7,503 nt of DNA from positions 1 through 7,503 of the forward strand of contig DAOVEQ010000044.1 of assembly GCA_030668905.1 (NCBI GenBank). Reading direction: 5' to 3'. The notes beneath the pieces are model-generated. The model was not told the origin of the DNA. It saw only the letters and a list, made by a program, of their open reading frames with translations, and searched no databases. This DNA is from Thermococci archaeon. Lineage in GTDB: Archaea > Methanobacteriota_B > Thermococci > Methanofastidiosales > B48-G16. Both the position numbers and the translations under genes were made by a program. The stretch's first letter is position 1, and each line of letters opens with the position of its first letter. Shown here in pieces: positions 1-5,466 of the stretch.

Positions 1-60
1 TGTTTTTAGCGATCTTGCACCCTTCTTTACATAACTGAGTTTTGATGTTTCTTTGCTCAT
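1..60 (-). CDS. 5' fragment of an unrecognised gene running off the window
   Basis: An ATG at 58-60 on the minus strand opens a frame that stays open for all 20 codons to the window edge. The product begins MSKETSKLSYVKKG and is rich in Lys and Ser. The main support is the promoter: a TTTAAATA element (84-91) sits about 27 nt upstream of the ATG, the spacing of a leaderless archaeal mRNA, and there is no Shine-Dalgarno sequence. Only the N-terminus is visible, so I assign no family. The basic start could fit a nucleic-acid-binding protein or the cytoplasmic lead of a membrane protein, which is speculation. Confidence 0.5.
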   Translation of the reverse strand, partial: MSKETSKLSYVKKGARSLKT

Positions 61-83
61 AAATATTATGTCTGCACTTCAAG

Positions 84-91
84 TATTTAAA
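84..91 (-). promoter_or_regulatory. TATA element for the edge gene
   Basis: On the minus strand this reads TTTAAATA, with its centre about 27 nt before the ATG at 60. That spacing predicts transcription starting at or next to the start codon. It diverges from the TATA element at 120-130. Confidence 0.5.
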
Positions 92-119
92 GTTTTTGGT
101 ATAATTTAAGACCGAAAGC

Positions 120-130
120 TTTATAAAAAT
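120..130 (+). promoter_or_regulatory. Strong BRE/TATA-like promoter facing right
   Basis: The sequence CGAAAGCTTTATAAAAAT (114-131) matches the archaeal pattern of a purine-rich BRE followed by TTTATAAA. Transcription would start near 149-151. No good plus-strand gene lies within the next 390 nt, so this promoter either drives a short RNA ending at 222-228, drives a longer transcript antisense to the zinc-ribbon gene, or is unused. TTTATAAA is palindromic, so it could also serve the minus-strand edge gene as an alternative promoter. Confidence 0.45.
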
Positions 131-146
131 AGACCCCTCTATGCTA

Positions 147-156
147 GAGAATTCTC
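147..156. repeat. 10-bp perfect palindrome at a predicted transcription start
   Basis: GAGAATTCTC is self-complementary and lies where transcription from the 120-130 TATA element should begin (about 149-151). An operator that blocks initiation would sit here, but a palindrome of this length can occur by chance and no second copy was found in the window. Confidence 0.25.
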
Positions 157-200
157 ATACATTACCGAAAAACAAAACCAGACTTAACAAAATAGGACAA

Positions 201-228
201 GAGAAAGAAATAATTCTTTCTCGTTTTT
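201..228 (+). terminator. Hairpin plus T-run, intrinsic-type terminator
   Basis: GAGAAAGAA (201-209) pairs perfectly with TTCTTTCTC (214-222) around an ATAA loop, and a T5 run (224-228) follows. This is the only hairpin in the window followed directly by a T-run in the plus direction. On the other strand the adjoining A6 (229-234) becomes a T6 run about 46 nt past the zinc-ribbon stop codon, so the site may end transcripts from both sides. Confidence 0.5.
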
Positions 229-279
229 AAAAAACTATCTTTTAACCAGTTGATAACTATAACCAGCAGAGATTAAATC

Positions 280-423
280 TCAATATCTTTTGTGTTTCTG
301 ATAGCATTCTTTACAATATACGGGCCTTCCTTCCTGGGGCTGGAATGGAACTTCACATTCTTTACCGCAGTCAGCACATGTGGCCTTGTACATTTTTCTT
401 TCGCCAAAATTTCTATTTTCCAT
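280..423 (-). CDS. Small CxxC-x17-CxxC zinc-ribbon protein, 47 aa
   Basis: The product is a tiny soluble protein with one predicted Zn(II) site. Two CxxC knuckles (CADC and CKEC) are separated by exactly 17 residues containing PFQPQEGRPVY, the hallmark of the CxxC-x17-CxxC domain family. Almost the whole protein is this module, with a short basic tail ending KHKRY. I chose the ATG at 423 because GGTGA lies about 5 nt upstream; the frame stays open to an upstream start at 501, but that extension has no family-like sequence and would run into the promoter. The molecular role of the family is not established; nucleic-acid or protein binding is typical of zinc ribbons. The gene is divergent from hel308, so the 119-bp spacer holds both promoters. 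An inverted repeat (269-281) overlaps its stop codon. Confidence 0.85.
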   Translation of the reverse strand: MENRNFGERKMYKATCADCGKECEVPFQPQEGRPVYCKECYQKHKRY

Positions 424-483
424 ATTTTCACCTTTTTTATTAACCTGAGATATACTCTCAAGCATGTAAAGTAACATACTGCC

Positions 484-492
484 TTTTATAAA
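484..492 (-). promoter_or_regulatory. TATA element of the zinc-ribbon gene
   Basis: The minus strand reads AAGGTTTATAAAAGG. Transcription should start near 463, leaving a leader of about 40 nt that carries the GGTGA ribosome binding site used for the ATG at 423. Confidence 0.5.
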
Positions 493-515
493 CCTTTGCA
501 TTCTAAAACGAAGAC

Positions 516-522
516 TTTTATA
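516..522 (+). promoter_or_regulatory. TATA element of hel308
   Basis: TTTTATA is centred 24 nt upstream of the hel308 ATG (543), with no Shine-Dalgarno sequence between. This predicts a leaderless transcript. The element lies only about 25 bp from the divergent zinc-ribbon TATA box, so the two promoters could interfere with each other. Confidence 0.5.
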
Positions 523-542
523 GAGTTCTGAGTAGTAACATT

Positions 543-2543
543 ATGCGTGATGTACTGCCGGAGTATGCCGTTAAAAAATTGGAAGAACAGGGCATTACAG
601 AATTGTTTCCTCCCCAGAAAGAAGCCGTCCAAAAGGGACTTTTAGAAGGAAAAAATCTCGTTCTTGCCATTCCCACGGCCTCTGGTAAAACCTTAGTAGC
701 GTTAATTGCCATTCTCAATCACATAAAAAATGGAGGGAAAGCTGTATACATTGTTCCATTGAGGGCATTAGCTGAGGAGATATATGCGGAGTTCTCAGAT
801 TTTTGCAACTGCGTTCTGTCTTCCGGGGATTACGATGCAGAAGATAGACATCTGACAGAGTACGACTGCATAATTACCACAAGTGAAAAATGCGACTCGC
901 TGTTGAGACATTCCAGACAATTTTTTGATGACGTAACCCTCGTCGTTGCAGACGAGATTCACTTGATTGACTCGATGAAAAGAGGACCCACGCTGGAAAT
1001 GACGCTCTCAAAACTAAAGGACAAGCAGATATTAGCGTTATCCGCGACGATATCCAATGCGCAAGAAATCGCGGAATGGTTAAAAGCTGATCTCGTCTAT
1101 TCAGATTGGAGACCTGTGCCATTAAAGACAGGAGTGTGCATAAAGGATAAAATATATCACAAAGATAGCGTAAAAGAAGTACGGTTCAAAAAGGACCCCA
1201 TAACTTCTCTCTGCTACGAGACTATAAAAGAAAATGGGCAGACTTTGATATTTGTTAACACGAGGCGATCCGCCGAAGCTCTGGCAAAAAAACTTGCAAA
1301 AAATAATTTTTCAGAGGTAGAGATAAAGTGTTCGAATACAAGTTTTGGAAGGCTTCTCGAAACCTGTGCCAGGAAAGGGGTAGCGTTTCATCATGCGGGA
1401 TTAGCAAGAGAAGACAGAAAAAAAGTGGAACAATATTTCAAAGAGAATAAATTGAAAATTCTGACGGCAACGCCAACATTAGCGGCAGGCGTCAATTTAC
1501 CCGCGAGAAGAGTAATTGTCAGAGATTATAAGAGGTACAGCGAACTAGGGTACAAAAGAATTCCTGTACTGGAAATAAAACAGATGATGGGCAGAGCTGG
1601 AAGACCAAAATATGATAAAGAAGGAGAAGCTCTTTTAATTGCTAAAAACGAGGAAGAGAAAGACATGCTTTTTGAAACATATATCAACAAAGAAACCGAG
1701 AGAATTACATCAAAACTCGCAAATCCCACTATTATGAGAACGCATGTTCTCGCATTGATCGCATCTCACTACGTCAGGAATGAAGAAGCACTGAAAAAGT
1801 TTCTCAAAAGAACGTTTTACAGTTTTCAATACGAACTTGACAAGATATACGACAGGATACTGGGAGTTATTGATTTCTTGGAAAAGAATGACCTGATACA
1901 AAATTACACCGCGACACAATTTGGTAAACGAGTTTCCTATCTCTATATAGATCCAAAAACAGCAATAACATTGAGAAATGCGTTAAAAGATGAGATGGGT
2001 CCTTTTGGCATACTTCATGCCGTCACATCCACACCAGATATAGAATCATTATACCTGAGAAAAGGCGATTTCGATGAGTATGACAGTGTTGTCTTAGAAA
2101 AGGGAGAAGAGTTTCTTCTTGAAGTACCCGATTACTGGTATGAGCCCGACAAATACGAATTTTTTTTATCGAGAGTAAAGACAGCGTCATTGTTTTACGA
2201 CTGGATGGAAGAGGCAGACGAAGAAGAGATCTTTAAAAAATATAAGATATATCCCGGAGATTTTTACAGAATGAGGGAAACAGGGGACTGGCTTCTGTAC
2301 TCTTTTACAGAAATAGCAAAACTGTTTAATCATTCCTACAGAGAGATTGAAAATACAAGAAAAAGACTGAGATACGGTGTTAAAGAGGAGTTGTTGCCTC
2401 TTGTAAGGATAAGAAATATAGGGAGAGTTAGATCCAGAGTTCTATTTAACAATGGTATTAAAAATTTAAGAGATATAGAGAATACGCATTTTGAAACTTT
2501 GAAAAGACTTTTAGGAGAAAGCTTAGCGAGATCTTTAAAATAG
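543..2543 (+). CDS. hel308: Hel308-type ATP-dependent DNA helicase (Ski2-like, SF2)
   Basis: Hel308 enzymes unwind lagging-strand-type duplexes 3'-5' and act at stalled replication forks in archaea. All helicase motifs are visible: FPPQ Q-motif (22-25), Walker A PTASGKT (44-50), DEIH box (137-140), SAT (167-169), LIFVNTRR motif IV (235-242), TATPTLAAGVNLPA motif V (308-321) and QMMGRAGRP motif VI (347-355). A winged-helix region follows, then the ratchet domain with YPGDFYRMRETGDWLLYS (570-587). The C-terminal helix-hairpin-helix has LVRIRNIGRVRSR (620-632), the counterpart of the RxRAR autoinhibitory region. These C-terminal features separate Hel308 from other Ski2 proteins. At 666 aa it is somewhat shorter than the roughly 700 typical of the family, ending just after the HhH. 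The ATG at 543 is supported by the upstream TATA spacing and by the Q-motif position. Confidence 0.95.
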   Translation: MRDVLPEYAVKKLEEQGITELFPPQKEAVQKGLLEGKNLVLAIPTASGKTLVALIAILNHIKNGGKAVYIVPLRALAEEIYAEFSDFCNCVLSSGDYDAEDRHLTEYDCIITTSEKCDSLLRHSRQFFDDVTLVVADEIHLIDSMKRGPTLEMTLSKLKDKQILALSATISNAQEIAEWLKADLVYSDWRPVPLKTGVCIKDKIYHKDSVKEVRFKKDPITSLCYETIKENGQTLIFVNTRRSAEALAKKLAKNNFSEVEIKCSNTSFGRLLETCARKGVAFHHAGLAREDRKKVEQYFKENKLKILTATPTLAAGVNLPARRVIVRDYKRYSELGYKRIPVLEIKQMMGRAGRPKYDKEGEALLIAKNEEEKDMLFETYINKETERITSKLANPTIMRTHVLALIASHYVRNEEALKKFLKRTFYSFQYELDKIYDRILGVIDFLEKNDLIQNYTATQFGKRVSYLYIDPKTAITLRNALKDEMGPFGILHAVTSTPDIESLYLRKGDFDEYDSVVLEKGEEFLLEVPDYWYEPDKYEFFLSRVKTASLFYDWMEEADEEEIFKKYKIYPGDFYRMRETGDWLLYSFTEIAKLFNHSYREIENTRKRLRYGVKEELLPLVRIRNIGRVRSRVLFNNGIKNLRDIENTHFETLKRLLGESLARSLK

Positions 2544-2548
2544 AAATG

Positions 2549-2559
2549 TTTTTATTTTT
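2549..2559 (+). promoter_or_regulatory. T-rich element: end of hel308 and promoter of the next gene
   Basis: TTTTTATTTTT starts 5 nt after the hel308 stop. Its centre is 24 nt upstream of the ATG at 2577, the spacing seen for leaderless promoters elsewhere in the window. Oligo-T also terminates archaeal transcription, so the same bases could end hel308 mRNA and start the membrane-protein mRNA. The two roles cannot be separated by sequence alone. Confidence 0.4.
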
Positions 2560-2576
2560 CTGTCCGAACATCTTCC

Positions 2577-3842
2577 ATGGAAGAAAAGATAACGCTCACT
2601 CTCGTATTCGTTTTTTCAGTGATACTTTCTTCATTATTTGTTCTTCCATTCGATCACCTTCTGGGAGAAGATCCATACTTTCACAGAGGAGTTACAGAAT
2701 TTTTTGTAGATCATAATCGCCTTCCGCAAACCAGTATAGAAGAATGGAACGAGGAAAAACCCTACGCCGCTTATCTGGAGTTTAAACTAAAAACGTATCC
2801 TCAATGGTTTTACTACATACTTTATCCATTTCATAAAGTGCTGAAATTTTTTCCTGTTTTCTTTTCCGGGCTTATAAGTATATCCATTTATCTTTATCTT
2901 TCTAAGTATTCCAAGGAAGCCGGAATAATTGCTGCAGTGCTCGTTCATACTCCAAATTTCACAGCACATTCCATACTCCTCCTCCCAGAAATTGTAGGAT
3001 TGGTTTTTTTACCATTGGTGCTGTATCTCTTCGAAAAAAAGTATTATCTCTCTGGAGTTCTTTTAGGTCTACTATTCCTTGTGCATCCTCTGAGTGCTCT
3101 AGTAGGTTACCTAGGAGTGGCGATTATAGGCATATTCAAAAAAAAGTTCAAAAATCTTATAATCTCTTTCCTTATCAGTTTTGTTTTTGCATTTCCACAC
3201 ATCTTGATAATACTAGGAGAGAAGACAAACGTAAGTTATCAGTTGGGACTGAATTTCTCCACAGAGATTTATACTTTTAAAGAATATCTAGGATTTTTTG
3301 GAATTTTAATTATATCTCCATTGTTTATCTATCTGTCTCTTAAAAAAAGAGATTATATTCCCGTTACTTTTATTTTATTCCTGATCTTTTTTTCAGTTGT
3401 TGGAGTAACGAGAGTCCCTCCCGAGAGGTTCTTTGCCTATCTATCTATATTCTTAGCTATAATTATGGCAAAAAGAGTTGTGGAAATAAAAGAGATCAAA
3501 ATAAAGTATGCATTAGTTTTTTCCCTTATATTTTTATCATTTGTTCAGAACTACTGGATATTTGGAGCTATAGGGCCGTCAACGCGTGAAATTAGGTCAT
3601 GGGAGTTTTTAGATGAAAACTCCCTCGAAGATTGTAAAGTTCTGGGATGGGATAGGTATCCCCAGGTTTTTACTGTGAAAAGAAAAATCTATTTCTCGCA
3701 GGAAGATTATGAAAACTATAAAGATTTTGATTATGTGTCTCCCGATGCAAATGTTCTCATTTACAAAAAAGAGTTTTTGGATTCTTTAGAAGAAGATAAG
3801 ATATATGATAATAAAATAGGGATATGGTATATAGATTCATAA
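2577..3842 (+). CDS. Polytopic membrane protein, GT-C glycosyltransferase-like
   Basis: This 421-aa protein has roughly nine or ten hydrophobic segments between residues 5 and 330 (for example 5-25, 92-109, 135-152, 157-187, 192-212, 236-254, 261-276, 284-298, 310-330). A soluble tail of about 90 residues follows. After the first segment comes an acidic outer loop, LLGEDPYFHRG (28-38). An acidic D/E-x-D-type motif followed by a His in the first external loop is what GT-C transferases (STT3/AglB, PMT-like) use to bind metal and a polyprenyl-phosphate sugar donor. I infer a lipid-linked-sugar glycosyltransferase acting at the outer membrane face, possibly for surface glycans. It is much shorter than AglB, and no WWDYG-type motif is visible, so it is not the oligosaccharyltransferase itself. 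The last codons overlap iorB tail to tail by 6 nt. Confidence 0.6.
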   Translation: MEEKITLTLVFVFSVILSSLFVLPFDHLLGEDPYFHRGVTEFFVDHNRLPQTSIEEWNEEKPYAAYLEFKLKTYPQWFYYILYPFHKVLKFFPVFFSGLISISIYLYLSKYSKEAGIIAAVLVHTPNFTAHSILLLPEIVGLVFLPLVLYLFEKKYYLSGVLLGLLFLVHPLSALVGYLGVAIIGIFKKKFKNLIISFLISFVFAFPHILIILGEKTNVSYQLGLNFSTEIYTFKEYLGFFGILIISPLFIYLSLKKRDYIPVTFILFLIFFSVVGVTRVPPERFFAYLSIFLAIIMAKRVVEIKEIKIKYALVFSLIFLSFVQNYWIFGAIGPSTREIRSWEFLDENSLEDCKVLGWDRYPQVFTVKRKIYFSQEDYENYKDFDYVSPDANVLIYKKEFLDSLEEDKIYDNKIGIWYIDS

Positions 3843-4418
3843 TATATTATATCCCTCTTCTAAAGCCTTAAGGTCGAGATCTAAATACTTTTCTGGAATT
3901 TTTTCCTTCAAAACTTCCACAATATCCTCTTTTGTAAACGGAAGCTTCTTCCCCACCTTACATAATGCGCCGATCATGATTATATTCACTACTATCGGAT
4001 TTCCAAGCTTTTTCGCTATCTTATATGCATCAAATCTGTAAACTTTGCAGTATGACTCCAGTGAACTGATAACTTTGTTCACATCTGGATACTCAGCCTG
4101 TCCTATTGATACTGCAACAGGAACAACAGGTTTTTCGTTTATTACTGCCACTCCATCCTTTTTCATGAACTTTACCTGTCTCAACGCTTCTACGGGCTCA
4201 AATCCCAAGAGATAATCGCATCTCCCCTCAGATACCAAAGCTCCGTACACATCTCCTATCCTGACATGCGATGTTACAGATCCTCCCCTCTGAGCCATTC
4301 CATGAGTCTCGCCTATCCTTACTCTATAATCTTCATTCAAAGCAGCTTTTGCCAGTATCTGGGAAGCTAACAAGTTCCCCTGACCTCCGACTCCAGATAT
4401 GATAATATTCGTTTCCAT
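3837..4418 (-). CDS. iorB: Indolepyruvate:ferredoxin oxidoreductase, beta subunit
   Basis: IorB is the gamma-domain-like subunit of the cytoplasmic enzyme that oxidises aryl 2-oxoacids (indolepyruvate and relatives) to acyl-CoA with ferredoxin. It works with the TPP- and FeS-bearing IorA in amino-acid fermentation or, in reverse, biosynthesis. The 193-aa length is usual for the family. The N-terminus has GVGGQGN (9-15) and then ETHGMAQRGGSV (37-48), both hallmarks of IorB and related oxidoreductase gamma domains. The ATG at 4418 has GTGATC immediately upstream, matching the 16S anti-SD. No iorA is in the window: the gene is flanked by a divergent regulator and a convergent membrane gene, so it is transcribed alone. 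It could serve another 2-oxoacid oxidoreductase as its gamma-like partner. Confidence 0.9.
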   Translation of the reverse strand: METNIIISGVGGQGNLLASQILAKAALNEDYRVRIGETHGMAQRGGSVTSHVRIGDVYGALVSEGRCDYLLGFEPVEALRQVKFMKKDGVAVINEKPVVPVAVSIGQAEYPDVNKVISSLESYCKVYRFDAYKIAKKLGNPIVVNIIMIGALCKVGKKLPFTKEDIVEVLKEKIPEKYLDLDLKALEEGYNIL

Positions 4419-4447
4419 GAGATCACTATATTTTTTAAATAATGAAG

Positions 4448-4456
4448 TTTAAAAAA
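4448..4456 (-). promoter_or_regulatory. Probable TATA element of iorB
   Basis: The minus strand reads CCTTTTTTAAAC, centred about 34 nt before the ATG at 4418. A start near 4427 would give a leader of about 8 nt, just enough to include the GTGATC ribosome binding site. A second AT-rich stretch at 4430-4440 is closer but too near the ATG. Confidence 0.35.
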
Positions 4457-4482
4457 GGTTTGCTATTGCCGCTATGCAAAGT

Positions 4483-4492
4483 TTTATAAATA
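4483..4492 (+). promoter_or_regulatory. TATA element of the wHTH gene
   Basis: CAAAGTTTTATAAATAC is a strong archaeal BRE/TATA match. Its TSS is predicted near 4512-4513, which falls on an ATG that is out of frame with the regulator (see findings). It is divergent from the iorB promoter, with about 30 bp between the two elements, so one bound regulator could affect both genes. Confidence 0.6.
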
Positions 4493-4518
4493 CCTAAGAA
4501 AATTCTTGAACATGAGAA

Positions 4519-4773
4519 GTGATTTACTTTGCAATCCCGGATTCAGCTAAAGATGTGCTGGAAGCACTGGTAGAGAAGGACGGGGTATCTTCTAGAAGTA
4601 TTGCTGAAAAAATAAATATGTCCAACAGAACTGTTAGATATGCTCTAAAAATTTTAAAATCTAGGGATCTTGTAATAATGAAAATTATTCTTGGCGATAC
4701 GAGAAAGAGAATCTATACTGTCAATAGAGAAGCTCTGGAGAATGACAGAAACCTTTATAAATCAAAACTATAA
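4519..4773 (+). CDS. Winged helix-turn-helix transcriptional regulator, 84 aa
   Basis: A one-domain DNA-binding protein of the ArsR/MarR-like wHTH class. The pattern is PDSAKDVLEALVEKDG (helix 1, about 7-22), SSRSIAEKI (helix 2, 24-32), SNRTVRYALKILKSRDLV (recognition helix and start of the wing, 35-52), then a basic wing strand DTRKRIYTV (60-68). There is no ligand domain of its own, so any sensing must come from a partner, and the CARF-like protein encoded 19 nt downstream is the obvious candidate. The start is GTG at 4519: an in-frame TGA at 4513 rules out anything further upstream, and the next Met is inside the HTH. The TATA element gives only about a 6-nt leader. Targets are unknown; autoregulation or control of divergent iorB is possible. 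Confidence 0.85.
   Translation: MIYFAIPDSAKDVLEALVEKDGVSSRSIAEKINMSNRTVRYALKILKSRDLVIMKIILGDTRKRIYTVNREALENDRNLYKSKL
4754..4761 (+). promoter_or_regulatory. Possible internal promoter for the CARF-like gene
   Basis: CCTTTATAAA lies within the last codons of the wHTH gene. It predicts a start near 4783, right at the GGTGAGG ribosome binding site (4784-4790) of the next gene. The downstream gene may therefore be expressed both from the wHTH promoter and alone. Confidence 0.35.
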
Positions 4774-4792
4774 TCCTTAAAATGGTGAGGAA

Positions 4793-5137
4793 ATGAAAGT
4801 ACTCATAGCTACTTTAGGTATAGGAAAAGGAACATGGGGACATATAGGTCGTCTGATGCAGGAGGAGTGGGATAAAATAATCTTAATAAGCAACGAATGG
4901 ACTAAAGAAAAGTTCACTCATGAAAAAGAGGTGGACTGGATAATGGTAAACTCAAGAGATGATATAGACAGCATGGTAGAAGAAATAAAGAAAAGTTTAG
5001 AGGATCCGGAAAATATCCACATAAACTTAATCTCTGGCAGTGGAAAGGAACATATGGCATTATTGATGGCTTTGAAAGATAAGAAATTGAAATATAATCT
5101 CTGCATTCTCGCAAAAGATGAGGTGAAGATAGTTTAA
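4793..5137 (+). CDS. Small CARF/Rossmann-like protein of unknown function
   Basis: This 114-aa protein alternates beta and alpha elements in a Rossmann-type order. Strand 1 is MKVLIATLG (1-9), followed by a Gly-rich loop IGKGTWGH (10-17). Strand 2 is KIILISNEW (28-36), then a helix at 57-70. HINLISGSGKEHMALLMAL (76-94) is a strand, a Gly/Ser loop and a helix, and the last strands are YNLCILAKDEVKIV (101-114). In CARF-fold proteins the first strand and an N-x-(S/T)GG(T)K-like loop before a helix form the pocket for cyclic oligonucleotides; ISGSGKEHM occupies that place. I infer a nucleotide-ligand sensor fold, but the family is not one I can name with certainty. A strong GGTGAGG site precedes the ATG, and the wHTH gene is 19 nt upstream, so they look like an operon. 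There is no nuclease or HTH domain in the protein itself. Confidence 0.7.
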   Translation: MKVLIATLGIGKGTWGHIGRLMQEEWDKIILISNEWTKEKFTHEKEVDWIMVNSRDDIDSMVEEIKKSLEDPENIHINLISGSGKEHMALLMALKDKKLKYNLCILAKDEVKIV

Positions 5138-5139
5138 CT

Positions 5140-5155
5140 GGTGGAATTTTCCACC
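5140..5155. repeat. 7-bp inverted repeat between the CARF-like and acylphosphatase genes
   Basis: GGTGGAA (5140-5146) and TTCCACC (5149-5155) are perfectly complementary with a 2-nt centre. The repeat begins 3 nt after the upstream stop codon and ends about 10 nt before the acylphosphatase TATA element. No T-run follows, so it is not a classical terminator; a protein-binding site or a stabilising 3' hairpin is possible. Confidence 0.35.
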
Positions 5156-5165
5156 TTCGAAAAAG

Positions 5166-5171
5166 TTATAT
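5166..5171 (+). promoter_or_regulatory. TATA element of the acylphosphatase gene
   Basis: TTATAT, preceded by an A-rich BRE-like stretch, is centred 25 nt before the ATG at 5194, giving a leaderless start. The other in-frame ATG (5170) lies within this element, which argues against it as the start codon. Confidence 0.45.
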
Positions 5172-5193
5172 GTCTATCTCGGCAACTTACAAC

Positions 5194-5466
5194 ATGAAGC
5201 AGGCGCATATATTTGTCTCAGGCAGTGTGCAGGGGGTCTTCTATAGATCCAATACAAGGAAAAAGGCGAAAGAACTGGGGATAAAGGGATGGGTAAGAAA
5301 TCTCTATGATGGTAGAGTGGAGGTTACAGCAGAAGGGGAGGAAGAGGATCTCAAAAAATTTATAGAATGGTGTAAAAAGGGACCAGAGTTAGCATTTGTT
5401 GAAAATATAGAAGTAGAATGGAACGATTATAAAGGAAAATATGAAGATTTTTCGGTGGTAAGATAA
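5194..5466 (+). CDS. acyP: Acylphosphatase
   Basis: Hydrolyses the carboxyl-phosphate bond of acyl phosphates (such as acetyl phosphate or 1,3-bisphosphoglycerate) to carboxylate and phosphate in the cytoplasm. The signature SGSVQGVFYR (9-18) supplies the phosphate loop and the catalytic Arg18. GWVRNLYDGRVEV (32-44) contains the catalytic Asn36. With the ATG at 5194 the protein is 90 aa, the normal family length, and begins MKQAHIFVSG as relatives do. The ATG at 5170 would add eight non-conserved residues and overlap the promoter. The stop codon overlaps the next ATG by one base (TAATG), so the lipoprotein gene is co-transcribed and probably translationally coupled. Confidence 0.93.
   Translation: MKQAHIFVSGSVQGVFYRSNTRKKAKELGIKGWVRNLYDGRVEVTAEGEEEDLKKFIEWCKKGPELAFVENIEVEWNDYKGKYEDFSVVR

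Noticed and set aside
141..230. 29-codon plus-strand ORF (MLENSHTLPKNK...) between the promoter and the hairpin
   Set aside because: Its ATG lies upstream of the predicted TSS, it has no ribosome binding site, its last codons are the terminator stem, and the composition is unremarkable.
244..266. AACCAG repeated at 244-249 and 261-266, as a possible start of a repeat array
   Set aside because: Only two 6-bp copies; no CRISPR-like periodicity exists anywhere in the window.
292..474. Plus-strand 60-codon ORF
   Set aside because: It is antisense to the zinc-ribbon gene, whose CxxC pattern and ribosome binding site are convincing; its hydrophobic look is a mirror effect.
4793..5137. Reading the CARF-like protein as a Csm6/Csx1-type effector nuclease
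   Set aside because: At 114 aa it has no room for a HEPN or PD-(D/E)xK domain, and no RX4-6H motif is present.
5170..5193. Eight-codon N-terminal extension of the acylphosphatase
   Set aside because: The ATG at 5170 falls inside the TATA element, and the family starts at the equivalent of 5194.
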